Both the position numbers and the translations under genes were made by a program. From Bacteroidota bacterium (GTDB lineage Bacteria; Bacteroidota; Kryptoniia; Kryptoniales; JAKASW01): 5,346 nt of DNA. This document shows, piece after piece, positions 1 to 5,346 of the stretch; within the stretch, counting starts at the first letter, position 1; each line of letters begins with the position of its first letter. The notes beneath the pieces were generated by a model. It worked only from the letters and a program-made list of their open reading frames with translations, made no database searches and was not told the origin of the DNA. The stretch spans positions 1-5,346 of the forward strand of contig JAJYOS010000507.1 of assembly GCA_021796055.1 (NCBI GenBank), in the 5' to 3' direction.

Positions 1-854
1 TCAAGGTTGCCCTGCACAACTCCGCCGGTTCTCGCCGCGGCCTCTCCGATGGGAACAGTCCAGTCGACCCCCACCGCGGAGGCGCCGATGCGAGCTATCT
101 TCTCGAGTGACGGACCTGCCCCCTTGGAAAACACAATTACCGGGATCTCAGGCTGCAGCGACTTCACGATCTCCTTCATATACCGGAGTGAGAACTCTTC
201 ATATAACTCCGGTGAGAGGACGCCTGCCCACGTGTCGAAGATCTGCACGAAATCCGCCCCGGCTTCATACTGCATTCTCAAGTATGCAATCGAATTCCGG
301 GCGAGCATCTCGAGAAGCTGATGTGCTGTCGACGGATCGTCGTAAAGCATCGCGCGCGCGCGCGTGAAATCGCCCCCCTTCCCCTCCACCATGTATGCCA
401 GCAGGGTCCAGGGCGAGCCGCAAAAGCCTATCATGGGCACCCTGCCGTTCAACCGCTCGACGGCGATCCCGATTGCATCGGCCACGTATCCCAATGAACT
501 GCGACAATCGACATCGTGAAGCTGCGAAACCGCGCTTTTGCCCTTCACGGGGTTTGTGAAGCGCGGGCCACCCTTCCCCTCTTCCACAACGAGGTGCATT
601 CCCATAGCTTCAGGGAGAACGAGGATATCGGAGAAGATTATCGCCGCGTCGACTCCGACGATGTCAACCGGCTGGATCGTTACCTCAGCTGACAGTTCCG
701 GAGTCTTGCACATCTCCAGGAAATCGTGGTCCGCCCTGACTGCCATATACTCCGGCAAGTACCTTCCCGCCTGACGCATGATCCAGACAGGGGTTCGACT
801 TACGGATTGTCCTTTCAGAAGCCTGATGATTAAATCGTTATCAAATTTCTTCAT
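1..854 (-). CDS. hemE: Uroporphyrinogen decarboxylase (HemE), 3' end cut by the window edge
   Basis: HemE removes the four acetate carboxyls of uroporphyrinogen III to give coproporphyrinogen III, a cofactor-free cytosolic step. I translated 284 residues from the ATG at 854; the family is about 340-355 residues, so roughly 60-70 C-terminal residues are missing. Both family signatures are visible: PVWIMRQAGR at residues 22-31 and GFCGSPWTLLAYMVEG at 143-158. The active-site set follows human numbering with a constant offset of 10: Arg27, Arg31, Asp76 (in FSDIL) and Tyr154. Further on, QIFDTWAG and VGVDWT are typical; the late conserved His would lie beyond the edge. The start overlaps the end of hemD by 14 nt and has no Shine-Dalgarno, which suggests translational coupling. 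The frame is open throughout, including across a run of seven CG dinucleotides at 351-364. Identification is very secure. Confidence 0.97.
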   Translation of the reverse strand, partial: MKKFDNDLIIRLLKGQSVSRTPVWIMRQAGRYLPEYMAVRADHDFLEMCKTPELSAEVTIQPVDIVGVDAAIIFSDILVLPEAMGMHLVVEEGKGGPRFTNPVKGKSAVSQLHDVDCRSSLGYVADAIGIAVERLNGRVPMIGFCGSPWTLLAYMVEGKGGDFTRARAMLYDDPSTAHQLLEMLARNSIAYLRMQYEAGADFVQIFDTWAGVLSPELYEEFSLRYMKEIVKSLQPEIPVIVFSKGAGPSLEKIARIGASAVGVDWTVPIGEAAARTGGVVQGNL

Positions 855-1626
855 GTTCAAGTAAGCTCGCAATTAGTTCTTCTGTGGTTGAGTTTTCAGG
901 CATTATGTCGACGACAAGTCCGTATTGTTCGGCGGATTTTTTTGTTGCAGGTCCTATCGCTGCCACCTGTTTGCCCTTCAACACCGAGGTCCCGAAGATG
1001 TTCAGGAAATTCTTAACCTGTGACGGACTGAAAAAAACAGCGGTGTCGAAATGTCCCGAACTGATTTCCTCTTTCAGCCGCTCGTCGATATTTTCGTTCG
1101 GTAGAGTCCGATACACCACGGCCTCATCCGGAAGCCCTCCCCTTGTCCTGACGAATTCCGCGATTTCACTCCCCGACAGATTCCCCTTCGGAATAAGCAC
1201 TCTCTTCCCCTTGAGATCGATGGAACCCATCGACTTCATCAGGTTCCTGGCATTGAATTTTTCAGGGACAAAATCAGGAGTGAATCCGAAATTCCGAATC
1301 GCGGCCATTGTCTTGCTCCCGATTGCGATTATCGCCGGCCTCCGGTGCCTGGTCGGGTCCGGCTTCAGCTGCGGAAAGAAATTTGCTGCCGCGTTCACAG
1401 ATGTGAATACGATGAAGTCGTAATCATGGAAGTTGTCAAGCATCGACATCTCGCCGGCAGACAGAACGGCAGGTTCGATCCTGATCATCGGAACCACAAG
1501 AACAGTTGCGCCGAGCATTGTCATCTGAGAGACGAACGACGCTGACTGTTCCTCGGTGCGAGTGACGATTATCCGCCTGAGTACCCGAAACCGCCTGTTG
1601 GATGGAGGATTTAATGTGCCCGTCAT
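841..1626 (-). CDS. hemD: Uroporphyrinogen-III synthase (HemD)
   Basis: HemD cyclises hydroxymethylbilane to uroporphyrinogen III while inverting ring D. The family is poorly conserved in sequence; this 261-residue protein has the usual length and layout. Recognisable parts are RRIIVTRT near residues 17-24 (first beta-strand), FTSVN at 74-78, AIGSKT at 101-106, GKRVLIPKG near the middle, VFFSPSQV in the second lobe, and VAAIGPATKKSAEQYG followed by TTEELIASL at the C-terminus. These match the two-lobed alpha/beta fold of HemD. The first ~14 residues (polar, Arg-rich) precede the family's usual beginning, but no better in-frame start is seen, and the only SD-like element is a weak GGA 7 nt upstream. 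It follows hemC by 30 nt and overlaps hemE by 14 nt. Position between hemC and hemE strongly supports the call. Confidence 0.94.
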   Translation of the reverse strand: MTGTLNPPSNRRFRVLRRIIVTRTEEQSASFVSQMTMLGATVLVVPMIRIEPAVLSAGEMSMLDNFHDYDFIVFTSVNAAANFFPQLKPDPTRHRRPAIIAIGSKTMAAIRNFGFTPDFVPEKFNARNLMKSMGSIDLKGKRVLIPKGNLSGSEIAEFVRTRGGLPDEAVVYRTLPNENIDERLKEEISSGHFDTAVFFSPSQVKNFLNIFGTSVLKGKQVAAIGPATKKSAEQYGLVVDIMPENSTTEELIASLLEHEEI

Positions 1627-1627
1627 A

Positions 1628-1666
1628 TCAATCCGAACAGTTTTGTCATCGGAGTTTCAATCCGAA
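1628..1666 (-). repeat. 10-bp direct repeat across the hemC-hemD junction
   Basis: TTCGGATTGA occurs twice with a 29-bp offset (1666-1657 and 1637-1628 on the minus strand). The first copy contains the hemC stop codon; the second ends 1 nt before the hemD ATG. Sequence between and beyond the copies is not duplicated, so this is either a remnant of a small duplication or chance. Confidence 0.45.
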
Positions 1667-2598
1667 GAACTCCGCGGATCGGATGCGGCTCTTATTTCAT
1701 CCAGTATTTTGTCGGCCCCCGATGAAAGAAGCCTCTCGGCTAATTCAATCCCCTTCCCTGAGGGATTATCACGTTCGAATGGAACTGACTCCTTAATCAG
1801 GACCTCACCGTCCAGGGAGGCGACCATGCCCGTCAAAAGTCTCTTCTCGAGGGAAGTGTAAACACCTATAGGCACCTGGCATCCGCCTTCAAGCCGCCCG
1901 AGGAAATCCCGCTCGGCAAGCGCAGCAGCTCTCGAATCCCCGTTATCGAAACCGGATAGTATATCTTTTATTCCGGAGTCGCCGCTTCGGGCCTCGACGG
2001 CTATGATGCCCTGCCCGACCGCCGGAAGCATAGTGTCGGGATCAAGAACTTCTGTCACCTTGTCTGCCATCCCGAGCCGCTTTATGCCCGCGTAAGCAAG
2101 CATCATCCCGGCATAGCCTTCCTCCTCGAGCTTGCGAAGACGAGTATTCAGGTTGCCGCGCATTTCCGCGAGATTGAGATCGCTTCTCATATGAAGGAGC
2201 TGAGAACGCCGCCTGAGGCTTCCCGTCGCTACGGTCGATCCCTTCGGGAGTTCCAATAGCTTCATCCCGTCCTGGGCAATCAGTGCATCGCGGACATCCT
2301 CCCGCGCACTAAATGCGGCGATCTCGAGCCCGTCGGGGAGCTGGGTGGGCAAATCCTTCAAGCTGTGGACCGCGCAGTCAATTTCCCCCTCGAGAAGCGC
2401 CCTTTCTATCTCCTTCGTGAACAGCCCCTTGTCGCCGATTTTGGAGAGCGGCGAATCAAGGATCTTATCGCCAGTCGTCTTTATAGTCCTGATCTCTACC
2501 TCGATTCCGTTCGAGCTTCCGCGAAGGAAGCCGGCGACGAGATTCGCCTGGTACAGCGCCAGCTGGCTTCCCCTGGTGCCTATTCTAATCTTGTTCAT
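1657..2598 (-). CDS. hemC: Hydroxymethylbilane synthase / porphobilinogen deaminase (HemC)
   Basis: HemC condenses four porphobilinogens into the linear tetrapyrrole hydroxymethylbilane on a covalently bound dipyrromethane cofactor. With the ATG at 2598 the protein has 313 residues, the typical length. Key features: IRIGTRGSQLAL at 4-15; catalytic Asp82 in VHSLKDLPT; cofactor- and substrate-binding arginines in TGSLRRRSQL (125-134) and RGNLNTR (147-153); LPAVGQG at 191-197; and the cofactor cysteine Cys240 in EGGCQVPIG. All three family domains are present and intact. A GTG four codons upstream (2610) is in frame, but the ATG is preferred because GGGAAG lies 4 nt before it and because the family normally begins right before the IRIGTRGS strand. 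The start lies inside the end of hemA (14-nt overlap), so coupling to hemA translation is likely. Confidence 0.98.
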   Translation of the reverse strand: MNKIRIGTRGSQLALYQANLVAGFLRGSSNGIEVEIRTIKTTGDKILDSPLSKIGDKGLFTKEIERALLEGEIDCAVHSLKDLPTQLPDGLEIAAFSAREDVRDALIAQDGMKLLELPKGSTVATGSLRRRSQLLHMRSDLNLAEMRGNLNTRLRKLEEEGYAGMMLAYAGIKRLGMADKVTEVLDPDTMLPAVGQGIIAVEARSGDSGIKDILSGFDNGDSRAAALAERDFLGRLEGGCQVPIGVYTSLEKRLLTGMVASLDGEVLIKESVPFERDNPSGKGIELAERLLSSGADKILDEIRAASDPRSSSD

Positions 2599-3871
2599 CT
2601 TTCTTCCCACCTGATTCTTCGGATAGTCCGAAGAGAGACTTCATCAGCTTGACCCTGTCCACAAGCGAAGTTCCATCCTCCACATTCTTCAAATTAGTCA
2701 GGGGTTCGTGCAAAATCTTGTTCACTATGGAGCGGGTGATCTCTTCGACAATTTCTGTATCAGTCCCGTTCATCCTGTTCTTGTTTCGCTTTATCTCGTC
2801 GATCCTGATTTTCTCGATCTTATCGCGGAGCATTTTGATTGTCGGTCCGACCTCGAGCGAGTTGTACCATTTTATGAAACCGTTCAACTCCTCGTCGACG
2901 ATTCGTCTCACCGCGGGGATTTCGGAACGTCTCATATCGAGGTTCTTTTGAACGATCATGTTGAGCGAATCGATGTCGTTCAGGAAAACACTGGCGACCT
3001 TCTTCACGCCCGGATCGACATTTCGCGGGACTCCAATGTCGATTATCAGCAGCGGCCTCGTCTCCCGCCCCTTCATTGCCGCGGCCACGATATCACGCGT
3101 CAGGATGTAGTTCGATCCGCCGACGCTCGATATGACAATGTCTACCTGTGGAAGCTTCTGGCTCAGGGCATCGAGTGGAATTGCCTCGCCGATACCGAGT
3201 TGTTCCACCAGGTTCCGGGCCCGCTCAAGAGTCCTGTTGGCGACAAACAGCCGGGTGATTTCTTTCGGCTTCAGGTCTTTGGCCGCCAGTTCTGCAGTCT
3301 CTCCCGCACCGATAAGCATCGCGGTTTTGCCCCTGAGGTTGCCGAAGATCTTCTCCGCGAGCTCGACGGCGGCGTAGCTGACAGACACGGCCCCTTCGGA
3401 AATCCTCGTCTCAGTCTTTGCACGCTTGCCCACCTTCAGGGCAACCTGGCAGGCATGATGCAGAACGGTACCGACCATCCCGAGCTCGACGCCGGTGTTG
3501 TACGACTCTTTGACCTGTCCTAGTATCTGAATGTCGCCGAGCATCAGGGAATCGGAACCTGTGGCAACCGAGAAAAGATGTCTTACCGCATCGAAGCCTT
3601 CGAAAGTCTCAAAATCTACCTGAAGTTCCCCGCCGTGGAAATTTTTTCCCTCGCGGATGAGCTGGTACAGGCTGTTGTGAGTCTCCGGCGCTGCAGAGGG
3701 CATCAGGTAAAGCTCGGTCCTGTTGCAGGTCGATACGAGAAGCGATTCGCGCGCAACAGCCTTTATCTTATCGGATATCTCCCGGATCTCTTCCGAACTG
3801 TAGTATATCTTCTCGCGCGCTTCAACGTTCGCGGTTCTGTGGTTTATTGAAACCGCCGTTAATTTTAACAT
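2585..3871 (-). CDS. hemA: Glutamyl-tRNA reductase (HemA)
   Basis: This NADPH-dependent enzyme reduces glutamyl-tRNA(Glu) to glutamate-1-semialdehyde, the committed step of the C5 tetrapyrrole pathway. It has 428 residues, slightly longer than the E. coli enzyme. The N-terminal catalytic domain starts LTAVSINHRTA and holds the nucleophile Cys49 in STCNRTELY; His98, GSDSLMLGD and QILGQVK (115-121) continue the active site. The NADPH-binding fold carries GAGETA at 188-193 and later VISSVGG and IDIGVPRN. The helical C-terminal dimerisation domain fills the rest and ends in a hydrophilic SGGKKDEQD tail whose purine-rich codons double as the hemC ribosome-binding site. One oddity is Asp113-Ile where most enzymes have Glu-Pro (LGEPQ). 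The start is firm: an in-frame TAG directly precedes the ATG. There is no SD, and the hemX stop is only 4 nt away, so reinitiation after hemX is likely. Confidence 0.98.
   Translation of the reverse strand: MLKLTAVSINHRTANVEAREKIYYSSEEIREISDKIKAVARESLLVSTCNRTELYLMPSAAPETHNSLYQLIREGKNFHGGELQVDFETFEGFDAVRHLFSVATGSDSLMLGDIQILGQVKESYNTGVELGMVGTVLHHACQVALKVGKRAKTETRISEGAVSVSYAAVELAEKIFGNLRGKTAMLIGAGETAELAAKDLKPKEITRLFVANRTLERARNLVEQLGIGEAIPLDALSQKLPQVDIVISSVGGSNYILTRDIVAAAMKGRETRPLLIIDIGVPRNVDPGVKKVASVFLNDIDSLNMIVQKNLDMRRSEIPAVRRIVDEELNGFIKWYNSLEVGPTIKMLRDKIEKIRIDEIKRNKNRMNGTDTEIVEEITRSIVNKILHEPLTNLKNVEDGTSLVDRVKLMKSLFGLSEESGGKKDEQD
2603..2608 (-). promoter_or_regulatory. Shine-Dalgarno sequence deciding the hemC start
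   Basis: GGGAAG lies 4 nt upstream of the ATG at 2598, within the last codons of hemA (Gly-Lys of the SGGKKDEQD tail). It is the only clear SD in the operon and favours this ATG over the in-frame GTG at 2610, which the SD directly follows rather than precedes. It may let hemC be translated partly independently of hemA. Confidence 0.55.
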
Positions 3872-3875
3872 CTAT

Positions 3876-4706
3876 TTATTGAAAATTGTGAAAACTATGC
3901 AAGAATACATTGACAATTACCATCGACGCTATCGTCAGAACAAATCCAACCATCGAGACAATGACAACAGTGCGCCCGGTCCATCTCATAGCCTTCCTTG
4001 ACAGCAGTGCGCTGAAATAAATCACCCATACTATGTCCGTGATAATCAATTTCGGATCCGAATATGAAAAGTCGTCGATGGTTTTGGGAAGCCACACATA
4101 GCCGATAAGAATCGCAATAGTCAGGAAAACGAACCCCAGTATGATCGAAGCGTAACTCAGCTTCTCTAGCGTCTGTAGATTCGGAAGTTTCCTGTAGACG
4201 ATTCCGAAGCGGCTCGACCTGATTTCGTGATACATCATCAGGTACAGGCCTCCGTAGACCGCCGAGATTGCGAGCGCGCTGTAACCGAGCATGGCACTCG
4301 CGACATGTATCCCGAGCACACTCGATTTAAGAACGGGGTTCAAATGCACGTCGTCCTTTATAAACGCGGCCGACACGACATCAAACAGAAATGCCAGGGA
4401 CAGGATGAATAGCCCCGTGTCTTTGACCTGAGTCCTGAGCTCGATGAAAAGGTACGCACCGCCGATAGTCAGCGAAATAATGCTCATTATCTCGAATACG
4501 GACGTCACGGGAGGATGTCCGGTCAGCAGCGTCCTCGAGAAAAGGTAGACCACCTGCACAATCAGCGTTGCGACCAGGAATTTCGTCCTGTTCCGAATCC
4601 CGAACTGTTCATCCAGAAAAAAAGCCAGTCCGTAAAGAAAGAGAGTAAACAGGTATAGAACCGGCAGGGAAATTTTCAGCAAATCCACAAAATATTCCAA
4701 CATCAT
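3876..4706 (-). CDS. HemX/CcsA-family polytopic membrane protein
   Basis: This is a 276-residue integral membrane protein with about eight predicted helices (near 12-31, 41-60, 70-90, 98-116, 130-158, 185-205, 220-237, 245-268). Family marks are GHPPVTSVFEIMS (63-75), His134 in GIHVASAMLGY, the cytosolic-type LPNLQTLEKLSY stretch (174-185) and a terminal FLHSFHNF. These place it in the cytochrome c assembly superfamily (CcsA/ResC) and specifically with HemX proteins encoded beside hemA. The tryptophan-rich heme-handling motif of true CcsA is reduced here to YSDPK at 215-219, favouring HemX over a cytochrome c synthetase subunit. In Bacillus subtilis, HemX lowers the amount of HemA; a similar role here is inference from position, 4 nt upstream of hemA. 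ATGs at 4706 and 4703 are both plausible starts; a TTG at 4733 adds nine residues but has no support. No SD is visible. Confidence 0.88.
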   Translation of the reverse strand: MMLEYFVDLLKISLPVLYLFTLFLYGLAFFLDEQFGIRNRTKFLVATLIVQVVYLFSRTLLTGHPPVTSVFEIMSIISLTIGGAYLFIELRTQVKDTGLFILSLAFLFDVVSAAFIKDDVHLNPVLKSSVLGIHVASAMLGYSALAISAVYGGLYLMMYHEIRSSRFGIVYRKLPNLQTLEKLSYASIILGFVFLTIAILIGYVWLPKTIDDFSYSDPKLIITDIVWVIYFSALLSRKAMRWTGRTVVIVSMVGFVLTIASMVIVNVFLHSFHNFQ

Positions 4707-4722
4707 TTCATAAGTTAGGAAA

Positions 4723-4759
4723 GGGTGCCCCAAACTTCAACACCGCCTCGAGCGCACCC
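4723..4759 (-). promoter_or_regulatory. Possible stem in the heme operon leader
   Basis: GGGTGC at 4723-4728 is complementary to GCACCC at 4754-4759, giving a 6-bp GC-rich stem around a 25-nt loop. It lies wholly inside the predicted 5' leader of hemX, about 17 nt before its ATG. This could be a leader structure affecting hemX translation, but the stem is short and the loop long, so chance pairing is quite possible. No known riboswitch fold was recognised. Confidence 0.2.
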
Positions 4760-4797
4760 GGACGCCATTTGTCTACTAAAGTTGAACTCAGACTTGA

Positions 4798-4826
4798 CTT
4801 ATAATTTGCTTGGGAATAAATTTCAA
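4798..4826 (-). promoter_or_regulatory. Probable sigma70-type promoter of the heme operon
   Basis: Read on the minus strand, TTGAAA (4826-4821) is followed by exactly 17 bp and then TATAAG (4803-4798). Each hexamer matches the sigma70 consensus at five of six positions. Transcription would begin near 4791, leaving a leader of about 85 nt before the hemX ATG. The -35 element ends on the first base of the opposite gene's ATG, and its -10 overlaps the plus-strand TATAAT. It is seen in sequence only. If the host uses a Bacteroidetes-type sigma factor the elements might be read differently. Confidence 0.6.
4800..4805 (+). promoter_or_regulatory. Candidate -10 element for the exported-protein genes
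   Basis: A perfect TATAAT lies 20 nt before the ATG at 4826, which would give a short leader of about 14 nt. No good -35 is present at the standard distance (TAAAGT at 4777-4782 with 17 bp is poor); TTGAAC at 4782-4787 is only 12 bp away. The promoter may therefore be weak or need an activator. It shares four bases with the heme operon's -10 on the other strand. Confidence 0.4.
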
Positions 4827-5254
4827 TGTCAATGAAGTATCTGATAGGTTTCTTCGCGATAGCGCTGGCTGCGTTCATGCCGAGTTCCTCCGTAACCTTC
4901 CAGGATGCGCGGGGTTCGGCAGATCCGAATTCCAACAGCATAACTCTTCAGTGGTCCACCCTGACAGAGGACGGCGTGAAGGACTTCGTAATCCAGAAGG
5001 CATCCCAGCTCAACGGACAGTACAGCAATATCGGCACCGTGTCCGCCAAAGGTGCCGGAACTACTTACCAGTACGTCGATGCCGGCATTTACAAGACGAC
5101 CTCCAGCACACTCTTCAAATACCAAATCGTGGCACAGGACATAAGCGGCAATTCCATCGGTTCGGCTCAATGTCTTGTCGAATATACATTCTCACAAAGT
5201 CTCTCCGGCGTGGCACAGCGAACCTGGGGCAGCATCAAAGCAATGTTTAGATGA
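4826..5254 (+). CDS. Small exported protein with an FN3/Ig-like beta-sandwich, function unknown
   Basis: I do not recognise a named family. The 142-residue product begins with a signal peptide: Lys4 then a hydrophobic core at residues 5-18, with cleavage likely somewhere between 15 and 22. The mature part reads as a single beta-sandwich: ITLQWSTLTED (39-49), VKDFVIQKA (51-59), GQYSNIGTVSAKG (64-76), YQYVDAG (81-87) and LFKYQIVAQDISGNS (96-110). This follows the W-x-T-x-T-E / F-x-I-x-[KR] / Y-x-[FY]-x-D pattern of fibronectin-III-like modules common in secreted Bacteroidota and Ignavibacteria proteins. The C-terminus (GVAQRTWGSIKAMFR, 128-142) is basic and aromatic and is not part of the sandwich. 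There is one Cys (116). The ATG at 4826 is chosen because GGGA lies 10 nt upstream; an ATG at 4832 would also keep the signal peptide. Its TGA overlaps the next ATG. Adhesion or surface scaffolding is only a guess. Confidence 0.85.
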   Translation: MSMKYLIGFFAIALAAFMPSSSVTFQDARGSADPNSNSITLQWSTLTEDGVKDFVIQKASQLNGQYSNIGTVSAKGAGTTYQYVDAGIYKTTSSTLFKYQIVAQDISGNSIGSAQCLVEYTFSQSLSGVAQRTWGSIKAMFR

Positions 5255-5346
5255 TTTCCCGAAAGGGAACCCTCCAATTTCTCGCTGTCATATTCTTCTC
5301 CATCTTGTTCTCCGTTGCTGCCTTCGGTCGGCCGATCTTTACTTAT
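5251..5346 (+). CDS. Start of a second exported protein, cut by the window edge
   Basis: Thirty-two codons are visible from an ATG that shares bases with the preceding gene's stop (ATGA). They encode a classic Sec signal peptide: a basic beginning (ISRKG), a hydrophobic core at about residues 8-25 (LQFLAVIFFSILFSVAAFG) and a likely cleavage site after the VAAFG region. The mature protein begins around RPIFTY and then runs out of the window, so no function can be given. The 4-nt overlap indicates translational coupling and co-expression with the upstream FN3-like protein. No SD is seen. Confidence 0.75.
   Translation, partial: MISRKGTLQFLAVIFFSILFSVAAFGRPIFTY
5256..5269 (+). promoter_or_regulatory. 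GAAA-tetraloop hairpin just after a start codon
   Basis: TTCCC at 5256-5260 pairs perfectly with GGGAA at 5265-5269 around a GAAA (GNRA) loop. The hairpin begins 2 nt after the ATG of the second exported ORF. No T-run follows, so it is not an intrinsic terminator. It could temper initiation at the downstream ORF or make it depend on ribosomes arriving from upstream. Confidence 0.3.

Noticed and set aside
265..507. Minus-strand open frame of 80 codons inside hemE, suggesting a frameshift
   Set aside because: Direct translation shows the hemE frame continuous from 854 to 1 with both signatures; the other frame is Arg-rich noise.
884..1423. Plus-strand open frame of 179 codons opposite hemD
   Set aside because: It mirrors the hemD frame and shows no family-like motif or ribosome-binding site.
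2708..3523. Long plus-strand open frame (271 codons) opposite hemA
   Set aside because: It lies fully inside hemA, whose catalytic motifs are unmistakable. The antisense translation has no domain or signal-like pattern and no start signal; it is a codon-bias shadow.
4707..4733. TTG at 4733 as the hemX start
   Set aside because: It adds nine hydrophilic residues before the family's usual membrane start, with no SD, while tandem ATGs occur at 4706 and 4703.
4794..4822. Plus-strand promoter TTGACT, 17 bp, TAAATT
   Set aside because: The transcript would start near 4829, after the ATG at 4826, leaving almost no leader even for the ATG at 4832. TATAAT at 4800 fits the gene better.
5256..5269. 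Intrinsic terminator after the FN3-like gene
   Set aside because: The stem is only 5 bp, has no T-run, and lies inside the next coupled ORF.
1..5346. tRNA, rRNA, CRISPR, IS or phage elements
   Set aside because: No repeat arrays, transposase-like frames, terminal inverted repeats or structural RNA patterns were seen; nearly all sequence is accounted for by compact genes.

Overview
This window carries most of a tetrapyrrole (heme/siroheme) biosynthesis operon on the minus strand and the start of a divergent gene pair for exported proteins on the plus strand. The five minus-strand genes, in transcription order from about 4790 down to base 1, are a HemX/CcsA-type membrane protein, hemA (glutamyl-tRNA reductase), hemC (hydroxymethylbilane synthase), hemD (uroporphyrinogen-III synthase) and hemE (uroporphyrinogen decarboxylase, cut by the left edge). 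HemA starts the C5 route to 5-aminolevulinate. HemC, HemD and HemE then take porphobilinogen to coproporphyrinogen III. The steps from glutamate-1-semialdehyde to porphobilinogen (hemL, hemB) are not in the window and could lie beyond the left edge.

The minus-strand genes are packed tightly: a 4-nt gap hemX-hemA, a 14-nt overlap hemA-hemC, a 30-nt gap hemC-hemD and a 14-nt overlap hemD-hemE. Only hemC has a convincing Shine-Dalgarno. The other starts appear to depend on coupling or on a leader of low SD content. A good sigma70-like promoter (TTGAAA, 17 bp, TATAAG) lies at 4798-4826 and would drive the operon with a leader of about 85 nt.

On the plus strand, 4826-5254 encodes a 142-residue exported protein with a fibronectin-III/Ig-like beta-sandwich. 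Its TGA overlaps the ATG of a second exported ORF (from 5251) that runs off the right edge. The plus-strand TATAAT at 4800-4805 sits inside the -10 of the heme promoter, so the two divergent promoters share bases.

Organism: a Gram-negative of the FCB group, most like the Bacteroidota/Chlorobi/Ignavibacteria side. This is an inference from the C5 pathway with clustered hemA-C-D-E, weak SD use, and the W-[ST]-x-L-T-E type module of the secreted protein, which is common in that group. Base composition looks close to half GC by eye. I see no phage, IS element, CRISPR array, tRNA or rRNA. The heme operon is an ordinary biosynthetic region. The points most worth a second look are the shared divergent promoter, the paired 14-nt gene overlaps, and the unrecognised exported gene pair.
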